From contig NZ_CAADFC020000011.1 in assembly GCF_900696085.1 (NCBI RefSeq), positions 342,007 through 406,006 of the forward strand: a stretch of DNA of 64,000 bases, read 5' to 3'. The translations under genes and the position numbers were made by a program. Shown one piece after another: positions 8,840 through 17,425 of the stretch; position 1 is the stretch's first letter; every line of letters begins with the position of its first letter. The DNA is from Bradyrhizobium ivorense (GTDB taxonomy: Bacteria > Pseudomonadota > Alphaproteobacteria > Rhizobiales > Xanthobacteraceae). The notes beneath the pieces were generated by a model. The model was given only the letters and a program-made list of their open reading frames with translations. It made no database searches and was not told the DNA's origin.

Positions 8840-10984
8840 CTATTCAGAACAAAGCCGCCTCGATGCGTAGGTGTATTCAAGGGCCAGTCGACGCGCCGTT
8901 TCGATGAGGTTGGCCGCCGCGCTGTGTCCTCCATCGATGTTCTCGTAATAGAAGTAAGGCTGGCTCAGGGCGGCGAGCTTTGCTGCGGCCTTGCGGCCGT
9001 GCGCGGGATGCACACGATCGTCCTTGGTGGAGGTAAGAATTAAAGGCGCGGGGTATGGCTTGCCCGGCACGAGTTTCTGATAGGGCGAGTAGCCTTCGAT
9101 CCACGCACGCTGCTCGGGAAAAGCTGGATCGCCGTACTCGCCGATCCAGGAGGCGCCGGCGCCCAATTTGGGGTATCGAAGCATGTCAAACAGCGGCACC
9201 TGAATGATCGCCGCGTTGAAGAGCTCGGGGCGTTGGGTGATTGCGGTGCCAACGAGTAGCCCGCCCTGGCTGCCGCCTATCACTCCTAGCCGGCGCGGAC
9301 TTGCGATCTTGCGGCGGATCAAGTCCTCGGCAACGGCGATGAAATCATCCCACGTCGTCTGCTTCGTCGCCCGCTGGGCTGCTTGATGCCATTGGGGGCC
9401 AAACTCGCCACCCCCGCGCAGATTTGCAACGACATAGGCGTTGCCCTGTTCAAGCCAGAGCCGCCCCACAGGGCCTAGATAAGAGGGTAGAAGCGAAACC
9501 TGGAACCCGCCATAGCCATAAAGAAGTGTCGGAATGGCGCCGTCAAACCTTGCGTTTTTCGGTCTCACCAAGGAATACGGAATTGACGTGCCATCACGCG
9601 AAGTCGCTTCGAACTGCTCTACGACAAGCTTGGAGGCATCGAAGGCAGTAGGTGTCGTCTTCAATTGCTCGAGTTTTTGAATTTCGGCATCAAAATACCA
9701 GACTGACGTTGGCCTAAGATAGCTTGAGACGGCGAACATGGCCTGGTCCGCTTCGTCGGAGGCGGCTGTCACGCCGACATTGGTATGTTCCGGCAGCGGG
9801 ATCGGCGTCTCCGACCAGGCTTCCTGATCGTACTTGTAAACGAACGCTTTGCTTTGAACGTTATCCAGGATCGTCAGAATCAACAGGTTCTTTGTGAAGC
9901 TTGTCCCGCTCAGCGCCTGGCGAGGCCCAGGCTTGAAGACAAGCGAGGCTTTGGCGTGCAGCGGATCCGCTTTCCATTCGGCCAGATCATACGAGATCAG
10001 CGCGCCGGCACTGAAGCTGACATCCCTGGAGGGGCTCCATTCCTCATCGAGCTTCACAAGCAGGCGGCCACTCACGAGGCCTACGATCGCCGCTTTCTTC
10101 GGCAGATTGAGTTTGACGAGCCCATCGGGGCGGAAAAGCACGTACTCATGCTCGAAAAACCCGATCGCGCGGATGACCCCGGTCGCATGAACATGACCTT
10201 CATTGTCTCGAAGCACCAAGGGCACCGCCCGAACATCGTTGGGATCGCCGCGAAAAACCTCGCGCGCCTCGCTGAGCGGTTGAGCGCGTTTGAGCTCCTT
10301 GACCACGAACGGGTAGCCGGCCTGCGTCAAAGAGCCCTCGCCCCAGTCCCTTGCAATAAGGAGCGTGTCACGATCGAGCCAGCTGACGCTCTGCTTCCCC
10401 TCCGGAAGATAAAAGCCGTCCGCAACGAAGGTTTTGGCCTCGCGGTCGAACTCGCGTATGGACGCAGCATCCTTGCCGCCATCGGAAAGACTAATCAGGC
10501 AAAGACGCTCTTCAGGCGGAAGGCAGCTGGCGCCGTGAAAGATCCAGTTCTTGTTCTCGGCAACCGCCAAGGCGTCCACGTCAAGGATGGTTTCCCACGG
10601 TGGGTCTTGGCGACGATAGCTCTCAAGCGTGGTGCGCCGCCAGATGCCGCGCACATGGTCCTCATCTTTCCAAAAATTCTCCAACCCGCGACGCCCCAGC
10701 GAAACGTATGGAATTCGATCCTTGGCCTGCAAGATTGAGAGCGCCTGTTCGTAGAAGACCCGATAGCGAGGATCTGATTGGAGCACGCCGAGTGTCTTCT
10801 CGCTCTCGGCGCGGACCCAAGCCAATGCGCCCGGTCCTTCGATCTCCTCGAGCCAGAGGAATGGATCGTCAGTGACCGCCGCAGCTGCCTTTCGCTCCTG
10901 TGAAGGCGAACGCTCCCGTGAAAGCCCAATGGAAGTGAAGCAGGCAATCGAAAGCAGCGCTGCGGAGAGGACTGAGGTGTTCAT
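8840..10984 (-). CDS. Secreted prolyl oligopeptidase (S9A family)
   Basis: 714 residues with a signal peptide (MNTSVLSAALLSIACFTSIG), so it is periplasmic or exported. A seven-bladed beta-propeller (about 40-440) precedes an alpha/beta hydrolase domain. The catalytic triad is visible: Ser572 in GGSQGG, Asp656 in TKDDRVHP, His687 in DGGHSAA. The family cleaves short peptides after proline. GGAG lies 8 bases before the ATG. The gene stands alone. A degraded copy of its C-terminus lies near 19.2-19.4 kb. Confidence 0.95.
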   Translation of the reverse strand: MNTSVLSAALLSIACFTSIGLSRERSPSQERKAAAAVTDDPFLWLEEIEGPGALAWVRAESEKTLGVLQSDPRYRVFYEQALSILQAKDRIPYVSLGRRGLENFWKDEDHVRGIWRRTTLESYRRQDPPWETILDVDALAVAENKNWIFHGASCLPPEERLCLISLSDGGKDAASIREFDREAKTFVADGFYLPEGKQSVSWLDRDTLLIARDWGEGSLTQAGYPFVVKELKRAQPLSEAREVFRGDPNDVRAVPLVLRDNEGHVHATGVIRAIGFFEHEYVLFRPDGLVKLNLPKKAAIVGLVSGRLLVKLDEEWSPSRDVSFSAGALISYDLAEWKADPLHAKASLVFKPGPRQALSGTSFTKNLLILTILDNVQSKAFVYKYDQEAWSETPIPLPEHTNVGVTAASDEADQAMFAVSSYLRPTSVWYFDAEIQKLEQLKTTPTAFDASKLVVEQFEATSRDGTSIPYSLVRPKNARFDGAIPTLLYGYGGFQVSLLPSYLGPVGRLWLEQGNAYVVANLRGGGEFGPQWHQAAQRATKQTTWDDFIAVAEDLIRRKIASPRRLGVIGGSQGGLLVGTAITQRPELFNAAIIQVPLFDMLRYPKLGAGASWIGEYGDPAFPEQRAWIEGYSPYQKLVPGKPYPAPLILTSTKDDRVHPAHGRKAAAKLAALSQPYFYYENIDGGHSAAANLIETARRLALEYTYASRRLCSE

Positions 10985-11599
10985 GGACTTGCTCCGGCTG
11001 AGGTCGAGCGGCCACGCGGGCCTGGCGCGTCAAGCAGAAGCCGCAGAAAGTACGCAACGCATGACATGGCTCGGCTCGCTCCCTCGCGAAGCGTTCACTG
11101 CAAGCTGCATGCCGACCAAAGCGCCGCAAGTTTCAGCCGCTCAGGGGTACGCGACGATGTCCGTTTGCCGACATTGGTTGCCAAACAGACAGGGCGATGT
11201 CGGCGAGATCGAGTGTCAGACAGCAGCATCGGATCTTCAGCGGCCAAGAACCCAAACAGTGGGACGCTCCCCGCCCGCCATCCGAACGCTTACCTCCGAA
11301 TATGAAGCACGTTCTTCCGAGCGGGGTCATCGGGCAGACTTGTCGACGCGCATCAGCATGACATAGAACAGCGCGTTGATCAGCAGCCAGATCGCGATCA
11401 GCTGATCGCCGTGTGCAGGGCAATCTCCGATTGGTGACTGTAAGTATCTGCTGCGACGTTCCGTTCATCATGCGGGGCCAGCGAACCGCGCCAGCCGCCA
11501 GACCTGTATTGTGCCTCTCGCCTGCTACAGAAGCGCAATCCGCCGTGTGCTGTTCGCCCCGTCAGTCCTCCCCGGCACTGGACTGTCAGGGGACCAGAA
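10985..11599. other. Spacer with a possible membrane-protein fragment
   Basis: About 615 bases with no intact gene. On the minus strand around 11335-11425 one frame reads HGDQLIAIWLLINALFYVML, which looks like a leftover of a small membrane protein, but no start, stop or partner remains. Nothing else is supported. Confidence 0.35.
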
Positions 11600-13420
11600 C
11601 TAGGCGAAGCTTTCCGGTGCCGGCAGAACCCAGAGTCTGTCCTGCGTATGCATCAGTGGAGCCGCCAGCGCCTCAAAGCTTGACTTAACGTCTGCATAGG
11701 CCGCCTCCTTCAAGGCGGCATCCGCGGGGTCGACCTCGTTGAAAGCAGTCAAAGCCGTGGCATAATTCTGGTACAGCGGCATTTGAGCTTCGTTGGTCCA
11801 GCCAAGACCGAGATGGAGGAACTGATCAGCAGGAACAGTGACGCGGCTTTTGTCCAGTTCGCTAATGTAGTCCGCCGCCCAGTCGTGGATTGTATAGGAT
11901 TCAATCTTGTCCATCATCGGGCGCCAGCGGGTGACACGCTCCTCAAGCGGCATGTGCGTCGCCCTCGAAATAGCGGCTGCGATCTCTTCAGGGTGGTTCG
12001 GATCCACCAGAAGCGCTTCGTTCTCGTTGAAGTCTTCAGCTGCGCCCGCAAATTTGGATAGGACCAGCACGCCAGGATTCTTCGGGTCTTGTGCCGCAAC
12101 ATATTCTTTCGCCACGAGATTCATGCCGTCGCGCAACGGGGTCACGACGCCGACATGGGCGGCGCGGTAAAGCCGCGCGAGTGCGGCCTGGCTGAACGAA
12201 TCGTTCTTGTAGTGGATCGGGCTCCACCTGTCTGTGCCATGCTCGGCATTGACCCGGTTGATCGCGCTCTCCACCTCTTCTCTATATTTCTGATACTGCT
12301 CGACATCGGCGCGTGAGGACGGTGCGATCTGCAACAGAGAGATGCTGTGGGGCTCCGTCCTTAGAGGCTGATTGAACCCTTCGACCCGCTTGTCGATACC
12401 CTTCGTATAATCGAGCCGGTCCACGCCGATCGCAAACTTGGATCCCTCGAAGTTTTGCAACAGTGACGAGACTTTTTCTTGCTCTGCAGGAGAGAGATCT
12501 GCAGCGAGATAGTCTGCGAACTGCTTGGGATCGATCCCGATTGGGAACTTTTTCAGTCGCGTCTGACCGCGCTCCGTGGTGACGACGACATCCGTAGTCT
12601 CCAGCCCGAAATGGGTTCGGAGATACGCTGAGTAGTTGTTCAGATCCCGGTTCGTCTGGAATCCGAGCAGATCATACTTCAGCGTCGACTTCATCAGTTC
12701 GCGATGATTGGGCACGTACTCGACCATATCGGGCGCGGGCCACGGCGTATGAAGGAAGAAGCCGGTCGGCCGGTCGATACCGAGTTCATACAGTCGGGCG
12801 CCGAGCGGGAGCAAATGATAGTCATGCACCCAGAATAGGTCCCGGTCCCGTACGTCGAAGACGGCACCCGCAATAAAATCGTTGGTCCTTTGATAGCCTT
12901 CATAATCGTGTTCCGAGACCGACATCCGGTCCGGCAGCGAGTGCAATGCCGGCCATAGCGTCGAGTTCGAAAAACCACGATAATAGCCAGCATGGTCAGC
13001 AGCCGGCAGATCGAGCCTGGCGACAAAGCCCGCCCCAGTCTCCACCAGTGGCAGGGGTCGCTCGGTCCCGTCGCCCCGGTTCTCCGAGGAGCCCACCCAG
13101 ACCGCGCCGGACCGTTGCACCACCGGCTCGAGGCCCGCGGCAAGGCCGCCGGTCTGGGGTTTACTGGGGTCGAAGGGCGCAACGCGGTTCGAAATGACGA
13201 CAAGCTTCAGATCAGGTTGCTGGTTGACCACATCTGCCACCTCGTCCGAGACAATAGAATGGGTAGGACCTGCACCGCCTGGTTCATCCAGCTCCGGCGA
13301 TATCTCGTCCAGCCGCTGGTCAAAAGCGTGCTGGTTTATAGTTTCATCTTGCTGGGTAGCGCCTGATGTACTGCTGTAGGCCAAGGCTGCCATGTAGAGC
13401 GCATCACGGATTCGAACCAT
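11600..13420 (-). CDS. otsA: Trehalose-6-phosphate synthase with N-terminal extension
   Basis: 606 residues. The GT20 domain, which joins UDP-glucose and glucose-6-phosphate, starts near residue 71 with LKLVVISNRV. It carries GGLAAGL, FWVHDYHLLPLG, GVDRLDYTKGIDKR, PLRDGMNLVAKEYVA and SKFAGAAEDF, the standard substrate-binding motifs. About 70 residues precede the usual OtsA start. They are rich in Ser, Thr, Asp, Glu and Gln and have no family match I recognise. The start at 13420 is preceded by GGAG at proper spacing; a longer start at 13486 would lie close to a tts box and has no such site. The upstream tts box suggests control by TtsI, the activator of the rhizobial type III secretion regulon. 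The extension could therefore be a secretion signal, or simply a variant N-terminus. Confidence 0.93.
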   Translation of the reverse strand: MVRIRDALYMAALAYSSTSGATQQDETINQHAFDQRLDEISPELDEPGGAGPTHSIVSDEVADVVNQQPDLKLVVISNRVAPFDPSKPQTGGLAAGLEPVVQRSGAVWVGSSENRGDGTERPLPLVETGAGFVARLDLPAADHAGYYRGFSNSTLWPALHSLPDRMSVSEHDYEGYQRTNDFIAGAVFDVRDRDLFWVHDYHLLPLGARLYELGIDRPTGFFLHTPWPAPDMVEYVPNHRELMKSTLKYDLLGFQTNRDLNNYSAYLRTHFGLETTDVVVTTERGQTRLKKFPIGIDPKQFADYLAADLSPAEQEKVSSLLQNFEGSKFAIGVDRLDYTKGIDKRVEGFNQPLRTEPHSISLLQIAPSSRADVEQYQKYREEVESAINRVNAEHGTDRWSPIHYKNDSFSQAALARLYRAAHVGVVTPLRDGMNLVAKEYVAAQDPKNPGVLVLSKFAGAAEDFNENEALLVDPNHPEEIAAAISRATHMPLEERVTRWRPMMDKIESYTIHDWAADYISELDKSRVTVPADQFLHLGLGWTNEAQMPLYQNYATALTAFNEVDPADAALKEAAYADVKSSFEALAAPLMHTQDRLWVLPAPESFA

Positions 13421-14545
13421 CTCAAAACTCCGTTTGACGATGTTTGCGTTGATCAGTCGCAGATCAGCCCCGAGAGATATCCCCACGCCAGGATGGCAGG
13501 GCTAGCTTTCGGGAAGCTGACCGGTCGCGCCAGGTGGCCAGACTGCTGATTGGAGGCGAGGTCGTGGAAGGGGCTGCCGAATGTCGGATTTGGAGGCAAG
13601 ACGATCAGTCCGATGCAGGCGAAGCAATGCTGAAGTGTCGAGACTCAATGGTCCTCGACGCAATAGAGGAACCAGGAGCTATGGGCCATATCACCTAGAT
13701 ATCGCCGGGCATCTGTGTATGGTCACCGGCCGATCCCGCAGATCTTGATTGCCGGCGCCGCACGGCCCGAAGCGTCTCGGCGATACGATATAGCCAGCCA
13801 TTAACGTGCTGTTGGCCGATGTGGTCCGCCCGCGGCGCATCAATGCGCCCAAAATCGTAAACCGCCCGCGGAGGAGCTTCTTCTAGCGATCGACTTGCAA
13901 ACATTGGCCCCCAGATGTGGACCTGCGCGAAGCGACAACTCGACTGATCCCACTACATCCTCTCGCACCCTTTTCGGCGAAGATTGCAGTGACTTCGTTG
14001 ATTTGGTGCGGTCGCGCAAGGCGACCCGCGCACGAAAACGCTCTGTGATCCAATTGCACCGACGTAGCGGAGCAGTTGGCGCAATATGGTATCGCCCTGA
14101 TGGTTCATTCCGCTTCCTCGCCGAAAAGGAGAGTTCTTGCCGCTCCGATCCAATTTGGAAGCGAAGTCCACCAAATAATCTGCGCTCGAAAGGCAGGCAG
14201 GCACTCGCCCGCGCTTACCAGCGGGCAAATAGCTGTCTGAGTTCAATAAAGATTCCGTGCAAGCCCGAATTATCATGCGGCACGCTGGGTTGCGCCTTGG
14301 CTTCGCTTTGGTTCGCATCTTTGCTGAAAACGAAAGCCACGCACCCGATAGACCGGCGCGCAACCGCTGTCGAGCAGCTGATGCCGAACGCAACCGCCCT
14401 CATCCTTGGTCGGAAGTTGCTATGCGAGAACACTCGTCACACTTTGAGCTTTGTCTCGGGAGATTTCCTCGTATTTTCCACTCGGAGGATTTCCTGCGCT
14501 GAGTGGTCATTTAGCGGTGAAATTCATCTCAGGCTGGAGATGGTC
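13421..14545. other. Spacer between otsA and the Lrp-type gene
   Basis: About 1.1 kb. It contains the tts box upstream of otsA. Beyond 13550 I see only unsupported reading frames, including a long plus-strand frame that merely extends the Lrp gene backwards. Confidence 0.4.
13490..13521 (-). promoter_or_regulatory. tts box (TtsI-binding promoter element)
   Basis: Read on the minus strand from 13521, the sequence is GTCAGCTTCCCGAAAGCTAG, then CCCTGCC. This matches the rhizobial tts box (GTCAGCTT, two bases, CGAAAGCT) at all but the least conserved positions. It lies about 70-100 bases upstream of the otsA start on the same strand, the usual distance. TtsI acts downstream of flavonoid-NodD signalling, so otsA would be expressed with the type III secretion genes. 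Confidence 0.8.
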
Positions 14546-15022
14546 ATGCAATACGACAGGATAGATGCACGCATTCTCGAGATCGTGCAAAAGAATAACC
14601 GTCTGACTTCGGATGTGATCGGCGAGATGGCCGGGCTTTCTCCGACCGCCTGTCAACGACGATTAAAAAGACTCCGCTCGGAAGGCATCATCCAAGCCGA
14701 TGTATCGGTTGTATCGCCGAGAGCCGTTGGGCGACCTATTCAAGTGCTTGTACTGGTGACCTTGGAGCGGGAAAGCGCCGATATCATCGATAGGTTCAAA
14801 AAGGCCATCAAATTATCAACCGACATCGTCAATGGCTTTTATGTCACGGGTGATGCCGACTTCGTCTTGTACATCACCGCCCGATCTATGGAGGAGTACG
14901 AGGAGTTCACGCGCCGTTTCTTCTACGAAAATCGCGATATCAAGGGTTTCAAGACCATGGTCATATTGGACCGCGTCAAGGTCGGATTTGCTGTTCCGGT
15001 TGAGCTTCCCCCAGATGATTGA
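14546..15022 (+). CDS. Lrp/AsnC family transcriptional regulator
   Basis: 158 residues. An N-terminal HTH (DRIDARILEIVQKNNRL, AGLSPTACQRRLKRLRSEG) is followed by an alpha/beta RAM domain for amino-acid binding and oligomerisation, as in Lrp. The start was set at the ATG at 14546, where GGAG lies 6 bases upstream; the ATG at 14540 is too close to that site. No neighbour suggests its target. The family commonly controls amino-acid metabolism or transport. Confidence 0.92.
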   Translation: MQYDRIDARILEIVQKNNRLTSDVIGEMAGLSPTACQRRLKRLRSEGIIQADVSVVSPRAVGRPIQVLVLVTLERESADIIDRFKKAIKLSTDIVNGFYVTGDADFVLYITARSMEEYEEFTRRFFYENRDIKGFKTMVILDRVKVGFAVPVELPPDD

Positions 15023-15395
15023 TTGCATCCATGCGGGTGGGCGAACTAGCGCGCTATTGAGCGATTGATCTACCGCTTCGCTCTGCTTGGCTTTTTTAGG
15101 ATCTCAATCAGGCTTCTTGAGAAGCTGCTCTGGTGGCCGCCCGACCAAGCGGCAATGTTGTGGACCATTTATTGCCAGCGAAAAGGTGCAAAGCAAGAAT
15201 TTAGCGCGGTTGAGTACGGAGCCGGCGCAAACGCCTTCGTCGAAATTCGTCGAAGATGGGCCCTTCAACGCGGGAATTGGGCGCCGATGAGTTACTCGTC
15301 GCATCAATTCAAGATAGAAATGTTGCTATAGTTGTCGTCACGTTCTCGTTTCGGTCAGGCGGCAGGCAAGCAAATGCCGACAGCCAGGAGGGACC
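15023..15395. other. Spacer before the Crp/Fnr gene
   Basis: About 370 bases. No gene or terminator is supported. The promoter of the Crp-type gene presumably lies here, but I see no clear Fnr box (TTGAT-N4-ATCAA). Confidence 0.4.
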
Positions 15396-16232
15396 ATGAC
15401 CGACCGCGCGCCCGCCGTCTTTGAAGTGCTTGAGTGCTCTCAAGAAAGAGCTCTCAAGCAGCCGCCGGGCACACGACCCCAGCCTCAGCTTTCCCTTCCG
15501 GTGCATTCTGCGAAGCGGCCCTTTGTGAAGAACGTAATCCTGGCCCGTCTTTGTATGCAACAGCTTGCAGCAATTGGCGAGTGTCTCGAACCGGTCGTCT
15601 TGAAAGAACGCATGGTTCTGCAAGAGCCAAGAAGGCCGGTCGAGCACGTCTATTTTATAGAGAGCGGCCTCGTCTCGCTGAGAGTTGTTGCCGCCGGCAG
15701 TATGCTCGAAACCGCAGTCATAGGCTACCGGGGCGTGGTCGGCACTTCTTTTTTGTGGGGAGGACATTTTTCAACCCATCAATCCGTAGTCGTCTTCCCT
15801 GGAACCGCGCACAGAATTCGCATCGAGGATTTGCGCCGTATCATGAAGGCGCATCCGGAGATCAGAGACCATTTGTTTGATTACACCCAAGCGCTGACAT
15901 TTCAGTGCGTTCAGACAGGCTTATGCGGGGTCCGGCACCATCGTGAGCCGCGCCTCGCCAGCTGGCTTTGCCTCGCCAGCGAAGCTGTTGACTCTCGTGT
16001 GCTGCCAGTCACCCACGATTACCTTTCTTCGGTGCTTGGACTGCGCCGCGCAGGGGTCACGGAAACATTGATCCGTTTTGAGGAGCAAGGGCTGATTCGC
16101 AAGATGCGCGGCGTCTTGCAGATCGATGAACCCAAAGCGCTCGAAGAAAAAGCATGCTGTTGCTACAAGCTCGTTTCGGCCGCCTACGCCGCCTCGTCAG
16201 TCCGCACTCTTAAAGAAGAACAGGCGAGCTAG
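15396..16232 (+). CDS. Crp/Fnr family regulator
   Basis: 278 residues. A cyclic-nucleotide-binding-type beta roll (about 70-175: ERMVLQEPRRPVEHVYFIES, TAVIGYRGVVGTS) precedes a C-terminal winged HTH (HDYLSSVLGLRRAGVTETL). The N-terminus of about 40 residues is longer than in Crp and lacks the FixK/Fnr Cys cluster, so it is probably not an oxygen sensor. AGGAGGGA precedes the ATG. Proteins of this kind are numerous in Bradyrhizobium. The ligand is unknown. Confidence 0.9.
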   Translation: MTDRAPAVFEVLECSQERALKQPPGTRPQPQLSLPVHSAKRPFVKNVILARLCMQQLAAIGECLEPVVLKERMVLQEPRRPVEHVYFIESGLVSLRVVAAGSMLETAVIGYRGVVGTSFLWGGHFSTHQSVVVFPGTAHRIRIEDLRRIMKAHPEIRDHLFDYTQALTFQCVQTGLCGVRHHREPRLASWLCLASEAVDSRVLPVTHDYLSSVLGLRRAGVTETLIRFEEQGLIRKMRGVLQIDEPKALEEKACCCYKLVSAAYAASSVRTLKEEQAS

Positions 16233-16376
16233 CAACTCGTGAAAGGCACTTTGCATCGTCCGATGTGGCACTCTGGAGTTAAACCCGAGCCCTTCAGCTA
16301 CACCAAGCAAGCTCTGCGCGCACAACAAGATTCTCTTACGCTCAACGCGGCCTCATCCGTGTGATTGCGAGCGAGC

Positions 16377-17425
16377 ATGACGGCGAAGAGCGAGTTAGAT
16401 ATCGCGCAGGAATTTGCGCAGCACGCGCTGAGTTTGACGCCGATCATCATACTTGGGAGCGGAGCCTCAGCAGCGCATGGTGTGCCTGGCATGGGCGCCT
16501 TGGCGGCGCATTTGTCCGAGGCTTCGCGTCCAGCCGACTGGACGGTTGAAGAGAATGGTGAATGGACCTCGTTTCTTGGCGGGATTAAAGCTGGCCGCGA
16601 CCTTGAAAGCGCCCTACAGGCCGTCCGCCGAGCGATCGTCAAACATTGTTCGTTGCGAGCCTCGCCCGAGACTTTCTGCTGCCCTCCGATCTGGCTGTCC
16701 TCGCATTGGTACTGGCCAATCGGCACGCTCTGCCGCTCACCAGGCTTTATCGGCACCTGTTCGATAGTACACACACCACCATTCACGTTGTGACTCCCAA
16801 CTACGACCGATTGGCAGAATATGCGGCCGACGCGGCTGAGGTCAGCACGTTCACCGGTTTCAACTATGGCTACCTGCAAAGTCGGGCACGGGCTGCGAAC
16901 ACGCGCGTGACGGTCGACGGGCGGCCATTGCGCACAGTGGCGGTTTGGAAGGTACATGGATCGCTCGATTGGTTGCAGGACGCAGCCAACCAGATTGTCG
17001 GCGTGAGAAGCGCACTTGCGATCCCAGCGAATTATGCGCCACTCATGATCACGCCCGGCATTGACAAATACCGATTAACACATGGCGAGCCGTTCCGAAC
17101 CATCCTCGGCTGCAGCGATAAAGCCCTAGAGAGTGCCCGGTCCTATTTTTGTGTCGGCTACGGCTTCAATGACGAGCACGTCCAAACCAAGCTCATTGAA
17201 CGCTGCGACCGTGATTCCGTGCCATTGGTCGTCGTGACAAAGGAATTGACTGCGAGCGCAAAGGCTTTCCTGGCCAGCGGACGGTGCCGGCGCTATCTGG
17301 CCATCGAGAGCGGCCCCGCCGGCTCACGCGCATACATGCACCATTGCCCGGCAGGCTTCGATATCGATAAACCCCTGTGGCGTCTCGATTGTTTTCTGGA
17401 TCACATGATAGGAATTCGGCCATGA
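16377..17425 (+). pseudogene. SIR2-family NADase of a SIR2-HerA defence pair, frameshifted
   Basis: Two reading frames together give one SIR2_2 protein of about 350 residues. The first holds the NAD-binding start TPIIILGSGASAAHGVPGMG; the second holds VVTPNYDRLAEY, VWKVHGSLDWL and FCVGYGFNDEHV. The frame changes near 16640-16660, so a full protein would need a -1 shift there; no classical slippery heptamer is evident. In SIR2-HerA phage defence the SIR2 partner depletes NAD+ when activated. Its stop overlaps the herA start by four bases (ATGA), so the two form one unit. Either the system is inactivated, the assembly has an error, or frameshifting occurs. Confidence 0.8.

Noticed and set aside
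9785..10738. 317-codon plus-strand frame
   Set aside because: Lies wholly antisense to the prolyl oligopeptidase gene and has no family features.
13895..14545. Long N-terminal extension of the Lrp gene
   Set aside because: Not protein-like for the family; GGAG directly before the ATG at 14546 gives the normal Lrp length.
16298..16957. 219-codon minus-strand frame
   Set aside because: Antisense shadow of the SIR2 gene; the plus-strand frames hold all the SIR2 motifs.
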